60,000 bases of DNA from Owenia fusiformis (GCA_903813345.2 CAIIXF020000011.1:22367754-22427753), one strand, 5' to 3'. Shown: positions 40,601 to 52,452, numbered from the stretch's first letter. Notes: generated from the letters alone by a model not told the origin. Numbers and translations: made by a program.

Positions 40601-42466
40601 TCCCTTGTAGGATATATTGGTTGGTATAGTTTACATGGGCTTATGTTCTTCAAACGCTGCGTTCACAGTTCACCCTGAGTGTTTATCGTCGCCATACCAG
40701 ATTTGGTCGTAAACTATCGACAACACGGAACAATACGTGCTTCAACGTTAATAAAACAGAATACAATACAATTGATGTATCAATTTCATTTACTAATGCC
40801 TTTCATTGATGTAATATGAAGCAACTGTCTTTTGTTGTGTGGAATTATAGAAATTACGTCGTGAAACACTCGAGTATTTAACTGTTTCATCATTTTTATC
40901 ATTCATAGACGATGTTTTATTAGAATTTTATTATCATTATTGAAACACGTAAATGGGAAGAAGGCTTCGAGTTAAAGTTACATACGATGTTCATGAAAAT
41001 TAAATATAGTTTTCAATTAAGATAATCTTGCTATTCCATCAATGATAAATGTAATCTCATAGGGAACCATCAGGTAGACAATGCAAACGCAAACAATTAA
41101 TAGACCGAGGTAGTATCAAAAGTTCCCAATGATTACGTTATTTGAGGGGGATTCACTTTGATTAAAAAATAAAGATCACGAGAATCAAGTTTCTACTTTT
41201 TGTTGACGTCGTTAATTGTATTGCAGACAAGGGGATTTAAATACAGGGTTTCTAATCCAAACCATCTCGACCCATTAAATCGACCCATTGACATATTTAA
41301 AAAGTTGTGATATTAGCAACTGTACAATTGGAGAACAGAAAAATCAGTCGAGACCCCTTTTTAAATCAATTTCATTCATTTTATGAATATAGATTAGCAA
41401 TAATGTTTAATGTAGAAAGAAGAAAATTAATTACTATACATCCCACTTTGGTATGCCTAATTTTAATAAGTGAATGCGACATTTAGCTTCCTTGGAAGAA
41501 CCGCCTACTTGTATACATTTTAGATAAAAACCTTAAAACAAAAGAGCTTTTTAATAAACTTGTAAATAAATATGGGCTCTGTTACCTTGGAAGCAATAAA
41601 CAAAAAGACTAAACAAGCCCGAAAAGTATTACGCACAGCGCCCTCTAAAACTCCAAAAGAAATAACATTAAAACAAACATATATACATATTATTGTTTTC
41701 AGGTATGGGCTACCCTATTAGTAACTGGTACAAGATACTGGGCGTCAATGGCGTAGATGACGACGCAGCTGAGGCTTATGCTCTTTTTGATATAGATCCT
41801 AAAGGACCTGTTCCCATTGGCGATGATGATATGACATTTGATTCAGAGCCAACCGAAGATTCAATATACAACGAAATTGTTAAGCAAAACAAACTATTGT
41901 ATAAAATAAAAAATATGTTAAACATTTATAGAGATGTGCATCAAAGAAACACGAATGCAATGAAGGAAGATGTAAATGCAATTGGTAAACGATATGATAT
42001 GTACGTATCTTATTTATATTTTATTCCAAGTTCAACAAAGTAAACTGATTTTGTCTTAGAAATGAAAATGGTTGCTAAACGACGAGCTAATACTGGTATT
42101 ACAGAATTGAAGAATAAAACTATCTGAAGAAAAAAACAAAAACGCACACAAGCACTTGAAATACACGGCATATATGAGCAGCTTGTTTAACTGGTTCAAT
42201 GTTGCACGAACCGTAATCGTATCTATATAATATATCAACCGTTCGCAATTTCTCGCGGAGTGTTTCAATAATTTAATTTGGTATCTAAATCAATCAATGA
42301 GATAAAAACAATTTATGTCTGTCTCGCTTCATGTTATAATGTAATATTTAACTTGTATGTTTCAAGGATGATGAACAAAGACCTCAGAGGTTATGAATTT
42401 GGAAGATGTCACCATTCCTGTTCTGAGGCCAGGGATCCGTTTCTATGTATGTCTAACTGCCGATGA
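31670..42466 (+). CDS. Inferred four-exon gene for a small secreted protein with a twin C-x3-C terminus
   Basis: Model: exon 1 31670-31721, exon 2 33671-33745, exon 3 41703-42000, exon 4 42367-42466 (TGA); 525 nt, 174 residues (149 if exon 2 is skipped; both are in frame because exon 2 is 75 nt). Exon 1 encodes a signal-peptide-like start, MGHFVLTIYILSAIIMT, and ends at a strong donor T|GTAAGT. Exon 2 has a pyrimidine-rich acceptor but a weak donor. Exon 3 encodes an Asp/Glu-rich segment (PIGDDDMTFDSEPTEDS) and a helical basic segment ending in GKR, a possible amidation and dibasic processing site. Exon 4 encodes CHHSC-x8-CMSNC and then stops after Arg. AATAAA lies at 42918-42923. I do not recognise the family. 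Exons 3-4 are better supported than the link to exons 1-2; the acceptor of exon 4 (TTCAAG) is weak. Confidence 0.45.
34504..35671. mobile_element. Foldback DNA element with 5-bp target duplication ACAAT
   Basis: Starts CACGCCTAACCATCGACAAC and ends GTTGTCGATGGTTAGGCGTG. The arms are about 350 bp, matching through TCTAAGAGTGCCG/CGACACTCTTAGGCGACAGG, with a spacer of roughly 470 bp. ACAAT flanks both sides (34499-34503 and 35672-35676). No transposase ORF is present, so it is non-autonomous. The duplication length matches that of the element at 28674-29267, though the termini differ after CAC. Confidence 0.8.
37641..37922 (+). repeat. Dispersed repeat, copy 2 (partner at 14354)
   Basis: Aligns with 14354-14637 in the same orientation over its full length, including ATGTTGTATATGCTATTTTG and AATGTTAACAAAAACAGTTA. 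The two copies are about 23 kb apart. Confidence 0.75.
38850..39060. repeat. Imperfect direct repeat pair
   Basis: CGTCCTAATGGATTTGACCG near 38856 and CGTCCTAATGCATAAATTTG near 39001 head two diverged units, both continuing with GACC.AGGA and a TT.GTTCTT block. The units are roughly 145 bp apart. Confidence 0.45.
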
Positions 42467-44036
42467 TGCGCACGCAACATGGTTGGCACTCCAACATCCA
42501 TTTCCTTGTTCTAGTTTCATCGATACTTGAGAAGAAAGGATGTGAAATAGTTCCACGATGCTCCACCACGACATTGAACTAACTAGAACTTGCTGTTTGA
42601 GACTTCTTGTTTATCGTCTTGCGCACTTATATTTTTTATTTATTCTTCCATATGGTGCTAAAATTTTGCGATGATTTTTCTACGAGCAAGAAGCATACGC
42701 AGTCTTTCCATTAACAGATATATGATAACAGAAGCAATCTGGTGCCCAATTGAGTGTGGAATTCAAAAAGTATACATCCTCTGGAGCATTTCCTCTTCAG
42801 TTTAAAAGGTGTGCAACATTCCTGGCCACCGTCGTCTTGTTCAGTGACATTGCCATACATACGTAGAGAGGGATTTTCTCAAATGAGAAGAGCAAAATAT
42901 TTGTCATAATTGTTACAAATAAAGATCTCGTATTGTTCATATTCAAGTTGTTTCTTTTATGATGAAATCTAAGGGAACTTAATCCCTGTTGTTTATGTTA
43001 TGAATAATTTATATGGCCTCTGATACTCAAGATTGCTACAAAAAATCGTAACTCATTAAGAGTTAATAGCGGCCCCTCTAGGGTGTTTCATTTTTCAAGA
43101 ATGTTCTCAGATTACAACGGCCCTTTAACACGGGGTTACAAATGGTCTGGTAGTTCACTGATTTTTTTTCAAGAAAATCGGATAACGTTAAAACTGGTCC
43201 GTCGGCCATTCTTTCCATCCCATTGGATTACATTGTGGGCGACGCCCACTTTTCAATGGAAAACAATGTTTCACACATTGGAAATTGGTCCATTTTTAGG
43301 CTGAATATCTCATGGGCAAAGGACCTTTGCTCAAGGAGGCATTTCAAATATGGCCGTTCAATTCAAAATGGCCACCATTTTCCCAAAATACCAGTCAACG
43401 GACTTGGATTAATTTTTTTTATCCCAATGCCTAGGGACATAGGAGCACTGCTGAATAATGAGTTTTCAAGAATGTTGTTCAAACAAAATGACTGCCATTT
43501 TCAAGAATTTTAATTATGTGCAAATTTATTTCTATTATGTTATGGCCATTATCATAGAGGAATTTGCAAAGCTTGTAACTGCTTGCAGTATCGTAAATAA
43601 TCTTGAATCTGACTAATCTACCAGGTTTGTTTACGGCTCTGTAGAATGTATATATTCATCTGTTGAAAAATGTTAGCACACCATTGTGTTTACCCTTCAG
43701 CTGTCATCCATCTCACGCCATACTTTTTTTCGAGTTTTCAAAAGACTATATTTGTTGCATATTTTCATTTTTCCGGGGGATACCAGAAATGAGATCATTC
43801 GCTTTAAACTTTCAGAAATAACACAAATTGAAAATGAATGCATGTATGATTCGAACATTTTAGGAGAGGTGAATTTATCAGAGGCTGGAAATAGAACATC
43901 AGAGCAGCCTATAGGGTAGAAGTGCCCCTAAATCTTAGAAAACCATTTAAACAACATGTGTGTATAACCTAGTGCAGTAAAAATACATAACAACTGGTAG
44001 CAGTAGCTAGTGGTATATATATTAGCTGGCTGGTCG
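42467..44036. other. 3' UTR, intergenic DNA and P450 upstream region
   Basis: A poly(A) signal AATAAA lies at 42918-42923. From 43040 to 43510 there is a stretch with recurring AAAATGG/CCATTTT blocks and no clear gene. The last few hundred bases before 44037 should hold the P450 promoter; TATATAT at about 44014 is too close to the ATG to be a confident TATA box. Confidence 0.45.
42918..42923 (+). terminator. Candidate poly(A) signal for the secreted-protein gene
   Basis: AATAAA about 450 bp after the stop codon at 42466, followed by T/G-rich sequence (TCGTATTGTTCATATTCAAG). Confidence 0.4.
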
Positions 44037-47000
44037 ATGAACATGTTGGCCTTGCTAGGTATTTTCACATTCGTGATTGTTTTTCTTCTCCGTCGATTCT
44101 TCGACCCGAAAAAGAGGATCTTATCCCAGATACCCGGTCCCAGAGGAATACCATTTCTTGGAAATGCGCTACAGATAGATCCGATAAATATTCACAAGGA
44201 TCTCTTGTCATGGAAGGAGACCTATGGAGATATATTCAAACTAGACTTTGCTGGCGACCAAGTGGTGGTTTTAAATAGTCATGCTGCTATACATGAAGCT
44301 CTCGTGACAAAATCAAAGGAATTTGCAGGTATGATGCTTATTGATTGATAAGATGGTTTAGATTCGTAATATTGCACATACATGTAGGCTATAATAATTC
44401 TTAATCGAGGGCAATTAATGCTGTAGAATTCTAACATACTTGTTACACAGCCGGATTGAGTTCAACGAAATACTTTTTTGATAGGAAGGTTAGCTAAAAA
44501 TAGTGTCCACACTGCGTTTATTCAACGAAGCAATCACCTGACGAAGCCATAATTTGGTGTGACACGACACGTGGAATGCTTCGTTGCGCATGCGCATTTA
44601 CCATTACTCATCTGTCACACTCATTTTGGAATACTATTTTCAGTTGTGGTAGGTGCCAATGTAAGCAATCACGAGATTTCAGAAAATCTCGTCACCAAAA
44701 GGCTACTTGGAAAAATTCGAGTTTTCATTTTCAATCGAAAAGTTTTGAACGACCTAAATGCATAATTAATGAAGGCCTCCAGAGATCGTACATTAAAGGA
44801 ACAAAATGCGTAAATGAACTCTCACATTTAATATTCATAGTATTTCAAATGAATTGATAAGTACCCGATCTTTCATTTGACACCAAAAACAGCTTAAACA
44901 TATTACATCAGAGTTGACACTAAATGAAAAAATATTTTCGATCTAGCATTGTTGTTTGCATTAATTATCCATTCATTTTTGATAGGATTTTCAACCATAC
45001 GCCATCTTTTAATCCAACATTTATTTAAAACATAGACTTTGTGAAAGGTGGTAATTCACTTCCTTTGATCTCTGAACTTCAAATGCTGTTTTCTATGCAA
45101 GCAATATTTCTTTCACTTCAGTATTGACCCAAATTAAAGTTTTTATCATATTTGATTGAGTGCGTGAGTAACATGTCTCAAATAATATTTTCTCCCTCTC
45201 CCTTCAAAAATAGGCGCATTGCCTGTTTAAGAAGAACTTTGGCATTTAAGAAGCCATCAAAATCACTGTTCCACAGCTAGCTACTTTGACGGAACGTCAA
45301 TGTAACAAAATGAATGAACTTCCTGGATACGAGTTTTTGTTTTCTCGATTTAAACTTACTTATAAGTCATGTTGCGAATCATCATTTGGCACAAAGTTAG
45401 ACAATATAGGCTAGCTTTTAGAAATGGTCTCGGTTTGGAATTTGATATTTAAATAAAGCTGTATTTCATGCATTTAGACCATCGCTTTAGTTACTTTGAC
45501 TTAATTAGTCAAAATAACACACTTTGGTAATATAAAGGACTTTCGTCAATGTAGCAAAAGCGAGGGGCTAAATATATGAATTGCATCTTCATTTACAAAA
45601 CAATCTTGCATTTAGATTGGCAAATGGTATTTGGAAGTAGGTGGGGTAGATGAGTAATGCGCACGTGCAACGAAGCATTAAGAGCAGTGTAACACAAAAG
45701 AATTGTTTCGTGAGCGATTTTTTTCGTTGGATAAATGCAGTCTGGACACAAATTTAAAGGCACACTACTGTATACTTAATTTAAATGAAAAAATAATCAT
45801 TGAAACATGTTACACACTTGCTCAAATATGACACAGTTTGATTTGCTTTAATATTGGACCAAGAAAAAAACAACTCACAAAGAAAAAAGCATTTGAAGTT
45901 CAGAGATCATTAGACATGTATGCACATGTTAAAGAGGCTCTATGCCATAGGATAACACAATCAAGACCCCTCTGGACTTTTTTGCATATTGAGTTTCACC
46001 ACATATTATTTTGTTCTCACATGCATCCTGGTTTTAATTATTACCACATAATTAATTTACAGTATTCCATTCATTGACTGAAAGAAACATTGGGTTGAAT
46101 TTCACTTTCACATTTCAGGAAGAGTTGCAGATTCGTTTAGGAATGAATATATGGAAGCTCATCGTGGTATAGTGTTTCGTGATTTCGACAATGAATTCGC
46201 CAATGTTAAGAGAGTTATCCATAGTGCAGTAAAGATGTACGATGACAACAGTGAAAAAGTCATCCACAGAATTAATGCGGAAATACAATGTTGCATGGAC
46301 AAGTTTAATGTTTACAATGAGCGTCCATTTGATCCAAAGAAAGATATCTATACGACTCTAATCAACATTATGGCTGAATTGGTAAATGTATAAGTTTGCT
46401 AACTGATCATTTTGCCTGTATTTGTCTCTGTAGGTCTAAGTACATGAATAACCATTGAAATCAAATCGTTGACGCATGAACTGCATACGGCACAAATTGA
46501 TTTATAGTTTATATGATAGTACTAGATCATTGTTTTGCACACCTAATTGTAGCTAGCGTCTCATCGTTTCGAGGACGATGACCCTAAATTGAACGATATC
46601 ATAGAGTACCAGCACGCAGTATCGGAAGCCCTCTCTGCCGGTGTTGGAGATGAACTCGATATGTTTCCTTGGTTGCGATATTTTGGAAATCAAACGTTCA
46701 AGAAGATGCAATTTTTTCTAAAAATGAGGAATCAGATAATTGGCGAATGGGTGGAAGAACATAAGGTAAGTCCGTTTTTGGCTAACTGTGGAGAACTGTG
46801 GTAATAAATACTAATAATTACAGCGGACACAGGTGAATAACGTGAAACTGCCAATATGGCCCCAATTCTTTTGACAATTCTTTTGACAAGCCTTTGACAA
46901 TTCCCAAATAAATTTCCCTCCATGAGCATTTAGAAAATTTAAAGTTAGAACTAATTTAAGATAGCGTGTAGGTGTTGGTAGAATATGTAGTCTCATATTA

Positions 47001-50000
47001 TCAAACAACAGTTAGAAAAACACATAGTAATGGGTATTATGTTTTTGTAGAAATCTTTCAATAGGGATGACATCAGAGACCTCACCGAAGCCCTTCTTAA
47101 GGCGAGGGAAGATGGAGATGCCACTTTCAGCGATCATGTAATAATCCTTTTAGGTAGAACAATCTTTTCCAACATATATTCACACACATTGGATGTATAT
47201 CCATGTACACTCCCCTCCAAAGGTTTGGCAACCTTAGCTCCCTCATTGAACTACGTGTTAAAGGCTCTTTATGTTTGAACTTTTATTTACATAACCTGTG
47301 AGGAAAATACATAGTACTTATGATTACAGTACTGGCGGTAGCCTCGACATTTTTTGGGTCACATGACCCAGTTCAATCAAAAAAGTGGGTCAAACTTGGA
47401 AAATGTGGGTCAAATTGAATTATGATAATAAAACGTCATTTCGGCAGTTCGGATAATCTAAAGTACAAAAATAAATGTGCTGCAATGAGACTTCATGTCT
47501 TAGAGACTGAAAATCATCTTAGGCCAAAAGGTTAGGTGAAACAAACCAAATCAATGGATAATGACCAAATAGCAGTGCCGCGCAAACTAGGGGGGTCTGG
47601 GGGCGTGCCACCACCCGAAGATTTTGAAATTTAGACCCTCTCTTTATAATAACAATAAGAAAAATAAGAAAAATTGTGTTGTTTGAAAACTTTATTTTTA
47701 TTTTTTCAGATAAATTTTGCAGATTTTTGAACTTTTTTTGAAAACATTTAACCATAAGATAAAATCAGTATTTACCTGTCACTAATATCAAACTGTATAT
47801 GAGCAATTGATCTCAATGAAGCAGATCAATACATAATTGATTGTAATTAATTTTTTTCTTAATTACTTTGTTTTTCAATGTTGCCCCTTGTTCCTCCTCA
47901 CTCTGGTGTAAATTAATAAACTCAATATTCCTTTCTGACATATTATCAATCTCAATGAAATATAAGGATCAACACTCTGACTTGTAATATTTTATTTGTT
48001 TTCAAATGTTGCCCTTTGTGCTTCCTAATGATGTAAGATAATGCCAAGAAGATCAATTGTATTAATTAAACAGTTTGTTTTCAAGTTTATGTTTAATTGT
48101 TAATAATAGTATCCATTGAAAGTTGGCAGGACAGTGATAAAGGTTTTTTGCTACTGACCCATTAATCTCAAAGCAATGACGTTTTGGTTTTAGAGGTCAA
48201 TCAAAATGGTGGCCGGATTACAGTAAGATAATTATCTCAGTGTTTCTCTAAAACACTGCTGATTATCTGCCTATTATACTTAGATTTTGTCTCCACAAGG
48301 TAGGCCAATTTATATTCTTTCATTTGATATGTTTAACTTAATTGAAAGCCGGAGATTTTCGTCTGAAAGACGGAGAATGAATCTGATCGGAAAGATATCG
48401 GTCGAAACCTTGTTTTTTCTTGTGTATTGCTTTTCTTCCCGGGAAATTGCGTTAGTCTACCTGGGGATCAAAGTGCGTCAATGAAACGCGATTAGTTGTC
48501 AATTCTGCGTCAGACTTGATCAAATGTGCGTAAAAACGGTAAAAAACGGCGTTAACGCCAGCTCTGGATATTAATGGAAACGTAACTTGAATTCATGAAC
48601 CAATGCCTCCAAATTTTCCCAATTCTAATTCTAAATTACAATGGGTCGAAAATTGATGGTAAATCTGATGAAGTTTTGAAAATCGACATTCCCATGGGAA
48701 ATGGTAGTTTTGCCGCAAGTCATATGACAAAATATTCATCTATCCGTGTTCTTGCAAAAATACAAAGTAAGTAGTCAATTGAATTTGCTAACTTTATGTA
48801 ATAGAAAATCATACGTTTCTTCAGGTTTAAAATAGTTATAGGTCTTCAAAGTCAAAATGATTTTTCAAAAAGCTCCTTCTATTGAAAAAAACACATGAGG
48901 CGAAAAATGATTTTCAAAAATGACTTTGAAGCTCTGTATTAGTATTCATAAAGTAACTGAACACTTAGGTTACAAAAGAGTTAGGCAATTCAATGTTCTA
49001 TATAAAAATATTCTTTGGCGAATCTTTTACTGGATAGATATCCTGAAATCAGATTTACCTCGAACCCACAATTTCCCATTGGTTTACATGGGAATGACAA
49101 TTTTCAAAAATTCTTCAAATATATATTCATCAATGCTCGACTTATTGTAATTAAGGAAAAATTTGAAAAATTTGGAGGCATTGTAAATGAAGTCAAATTA
49201 CATTTTAATCAATATTATAAGTTTTTTCCTTATAAGTTATGTAAATAAAAATTCAAACATAAAGAGGCTTTAACACGTTGTTTAATGAGGGAGCTAAGGT
49301 TGCCAAACTGATGGAGGGGAGTGTATTTACTATATTGGATAGTTAATTTACTAACTACAAATTAAAAACATTTTTATTTCCATTCGCGTGTCTTATTATC
49401 GGTCACAATCAAAATTAAGCTAATTGCTTTCATTTCTAGTATTAGAAAGGGGTAACATTTGGACAAAATAAGCACCTCTAAACGTTGACCTTTAAACCAC
49501 TCGAGTGTCAAATTCAAATGTCAAAACTCTGAAATCACATTTTAACTAATACGACACACTTCCTCTTCAATGATATGTCCATATATACTGTATACAGTGC
49601 GTCCCAAAAAGACGCAAAATATATTGTAAAGCCACAAAACCAGTGATGATTACATCAATTTCATTTAATTTGGAGGCATTGATAGTTTTGTGGTTTTATT
49701 ATGCGTGCTTTGCTTGATGCGTTTTTGGGACGCACTGGAAGGGGGCTAAAAGAAGGGTTTACCGACACATGTCCTTTGTAATAAAAACATGATCGCATGT
49801 GAACAATGATATAAAATGAAAGGACAGTCGACTTTACCCATATACTGAATGATGCCATAATAATATCATTCTCATGGGAAAGTATCTACTTTCTGGTGCT
49901 ATGTTAATATTACAAATAACTTATCACGTTACTGCCATCTACATCGCCACAAAGTATGCAAGCACGTGATGGCATTTTTGTCAAGTGATTTTGGTTTACA

Positions 50001-52087
50001 GTGGATGACATGCTTGGAGCAGGCATAATAACCACGCAAGTTGTGGTTTCTGCCTACCTGCAGTTGATGATACTTCACCCTGAGGTACAGACCCGTCTAC
50101 AGCATGAGGTTGATTCTGTCGTAGGGACATCTAGGGCGCCATCTATCGAGGACAGAGACGCTATGCCGGTGTTGCAGGCGAATATACATGAAATATTGAG
50201 ATATGTGTCACATGTTCCTATTGCTGTACCACACAAGACAACTGTAGATACTTCAGTCGGAGGATACGATATCCCGAAATCCACACAGGTTGAGCAACGC
50301 CAGACATTAAAACCATCAGCTTTTGTCAATTTTAACAATCTTTTGCCGTTAATAAGTATCGTCTCTTATTTTCAATTTAGACGCGTTTGATTTGATTCTT
50401 ATGCTAGAAAGTTCAACAAATCAGAGAGATTTACTTTTTCAAGAGAAAGTTCATAGTTGAATTAGATAAATAGGAGCACGACACGGGGAAATATGTTAGG
50501 TCTTTTAGAATTTTTTTGAAATGATAGGCTTCTTAGATATAGATCTACTAAAAAAGTCGCATCACCAACGTGCAAATGCCAATGTTTTTGTTGCAAATCA
50601 AACAACAATGGTCTACACGACCTGTAATAAGTACATATTGACATTTTATCACAAAATTAATGCTATTACTGTTTTTTAAAATAGGTTTCCATACAATAGA
50701 TAAAAAATGATTAAAATTGAACGAAGGGGGGGGGGGTGAACAGATGAGTAATATGACTTTATGGTGGAAGAAATCTCTGCGAATTCATGTATTTGTAAAA
50801 TTAAATCAGTAACTCAATAACAACTTGATGTTACAACTCTAAAGAGTGAAAAATAGGGAGATTTGGAAATGTTGGAAATAAATATTACTCCCTCCGTTCA
50901 CCAACCCCCGTTTAGTTATATTTATTTTCGATGATTTTTTATATAACGTATGGTAACTTATTTTACAAAACCAACAATGACACACGTTTTGTGATAATAA
51001 CATCACTTTTACAAGTATTGATTACAGGTCGTGTAGACCTCTGTTGGATTTAGAGCAAAATCATTGCCATTTGCATGTTGGCGACGTTGCGCCTTTTTCA
51101 ATAGATCTAATATCTTAGAAGCCCATCAGTTCAAAATTATCCTAAAAGACCTGACATATTTCTCCGCGTCGTGCACCTATTCATTTAGAAATTCAATTGT
51201 AAACTTTCCCTTGTCGAATTTCTAGCGAAAATTAGCCACTCCCCCTCAGTACATTTTTCCGATATCGGGCGTGTGAAAGTCATTTTATTTTATTATCGCT
51301 TTGTGTTTTAGGTCTGGATAAACCTGTTTGCCTTGCACCATGATGAAAAGATATTTGATGAACCATGGAGTTACAAACCTGAGAGATGGCTAGACGATTC
51401 TGGTCAACTGGTGTCTATTGAAGAGAGAAATAAGTATGAGGAAGGTGGCCTATTTGAGAAAACCAATTTTTATGTCTTCTTTTTTTGTGACGGCGGTTGT
51501 CGATCGGCGTCTGTAACAATATTTTGAGTAACTAAGTGGTGTCATTTTATCATGTTAATGCCTTATTGATATATCTGAATTGTTACATTGAACAAGTTGG
51601 ACATATACATGAGTAAATTCCATAAAATAATTTTGTGATCTCATTTTTGTTAATGATTTGGAATACTAGTATCCATCCATCCGAAGACAATTGTCTGATC
51701 CAACTGTCTAGTATGTAGATGACATATATAGGACACACCTTTGTTCAGGCATTTTTATACATAGGTAAAGTAGAAATTATCTGCTATATTAAAAGAATAT
51801 TGGTCAAAGATAATTGTACGACGGAATGTGGGTTAAGTTTTGCCCACCAAGTAACTGTGTGTACATGTATTTATTTCAGAATCTTCCCATTTGGCGCAGG
51901 ACGTAGAGTGTGTGCAGCGGAACAATTTGCGAGAACGAGGATGTTTTTGTTCCTCTCCAATATACTACAAAGATTCACAATCGTTCAACCTGAGGACGCA
52001 GAGCCACCTAGTGCTGACCCAAGAAATTACACACTGGGAATCATACTCGAACCAGGACCATTTACTATCAAAGCCATACCACGCTAA
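44037..52087 (+). CDS. Microsomal cytochrome P450 (CYP2-clan, CYP1/CYP17-like), complete, seven exons
   Basis: Exons 44037-44328, 46119-46381, 46553-46765, 47051-47153, 50002-50288, 51312-51433 and 51880-52087 (TAA) join in frame through GT-AG sites to 1488 nt, 495 residues, the normal size for the family. The protein should be a haem-thiolate monooxygenase in the ER membrane: N-terminal anchor MNMLALLGIFTFVIVFLL, then basic residues and the proline hinge IPGPRGIPFLGN (32-43). The I helix is GAGIITTQ (296-303), the K-helix ExxR is E354-R357, PERW is at 409-412 and the haem loop FGAGRRVC ends at C438. Fit to CYP1/CYP17-type enzymes rests on the VDDMLGAG...HPEVQ helix and FPFGAGRRVC loop. Odd: the I-helix acidic residue is I300, the C-helix Trp is F124 and the Gly after the haem Cys is A440. 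Substrate unknown. Confidence 0.92.
44503..45749. mobile_element. Inverted-repeat element in P450 intron 1
   Basis: GTGTCCACACTGCGTTTATT at the left is inverted against ATAAATGCAGTCTGGACAC at the right. Pairing resumes at AATGCTTCGTTGCGCATGCG versus its inverse near 45658-45680. The arms are about 110-120 bp and imperfect. No target duplication I can define, and no transposase ORF. Confidence 0.6.
47208..49323. mobile_element. 2.1-kb non-autonomous Tc1/mariner-like element in P450 intron 4
   Basis: Terminal inverted repeats of about 100 bp begin CACTCCCCTCC, share TTTGGCAACCTTAGCTCCCT, and continue through CTCTTTATGTTTGAA to TTTTATTTACATAAC. Both ends are flanked by TA (47206-47207 and 49324-49325). 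The interior contains a diverged direct repeat (near 47860 and 47995, TTTGTTTT.CAATGTTGCCC) and GGGTCA-rich sequence, but no transposase-length ORF. It accounts for most of the intron between exons 4 and 5. Confidence 0.8.
49595..49737. mobile_element. 143-bp MITE in P450 intron 4
   Basis: CAGTGCGTCCCAAAAAGACG at the left is inverted against TGCGTTTTTGGGACGCACTG at the right. An inner CCACAAAAC/GTTTTGTGG pair lets the whole unit fold. TA flanks the left end only. Confidence 0.7.
50437..51217. mobile_element. Foldback element in P450 intron 5
   Basis: Arms of roughly 270 bp. Left blocks AAATATGTTAGGTCTTTTAG and GGTCTACACGACCTGTAAT match, inverted, CTAAAAGACCTGACATATTT and ATTACAGGTCGTGTAGACC at the right. 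A G-run (50725-50734) is mirrored by CCCCCGTT near 50925. Arm identity looks near 75-80 percent, so it is an old copy. No ORF. Confidence 0.7.
51478..51570 (+). repeat. Fragment of the dispersed TGTCACCAC family in P450 intron 6
   Basis: TTTTTTTGTGACGGCGGTTG, then CGGCGTCTGTAACAAT, then GTGGTGTCATTTTATCATGT and TAATGCCTTATTG. It keeps the middle and 3' end of the family but lacks the palindromic head. Confidence 0.6.
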
Positions 52088-52452
52088 TCTATTTTATTTA
52101 ATCAGAGATTCTTCAAGGATCTTTTGCAAAATGTTCGTTTCCATTAATGATACATGATCAGTTTTCATTGAAACCAATGCTACAGAAATGGAATTGCTTG
52201 AATTTGAAAGGTTAGCATATCTAAAAAAAGATCTACGAGATAAAAAAAATCAATTTCTGTAATTATGCACCCTATGTCACACCATGTAACGTAATGAAAC
52301 TTCCGGTTAGTAATGACTTGCTAGCTGTTGAAAGGCTCTCGATTAAAATGGTAATTGTTTGAAATACGAGAGGCAAGTGATACTTATTGATGATTGCAGA
52401 CACGCATAAGACTCTTATAGACATTTAAAACACGATAAAACCTTGAAGCAAG
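52088..52452 (+). other. P450 3' UTR and LINE 5' region
   Basis: No AATAAA is present in this stretch. It should contain the P450 3' UTR and the 5' UTR of the downstream LINE if ORF1 belongs to it. I cannot place the boundary. Confidence 0.4.

Larger units (their letters stand above)
33746..41702 (+). other. Long non-coding stretch (intron of the inferred secreted-protein gene)
   Basis: Contains the 34504-35671 foldback element, the 37641 dispersed repeat, an imperfect direct repeat near 38850-39060 and a simple AATACA-rich tract near 40165-40240. I find no exon I can support. Confidence 0.5.

Noticed and set aside
41573-41718. ATG at 41573 as start of an upstream exon for the secreted-protein gene
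   Set aside because: Its frame differs from exon 41703-42000 and runs into a stop at the exon's start.
44010-44036. Longer P450 N-terminus starting at 44010
   Set aside because: That start is GTG; the first ATG is 44037 and gives a normal membrane anchor directly.
47138-47139. GT at 47138 as donor of P450 exon 4 (GATCAT|GTAATA)
   Set aside because: It would leave the wrong phase for the acceptor at 50002. The donor at 47154 restores frame and gives the expected SDHVIILLVDDMLGAG I-helix.
48920-49248. Short ORFs in the intron 4 element as transposase remains
   Set aside because: The translations show no DDE/D-type motif and are AT-driven.
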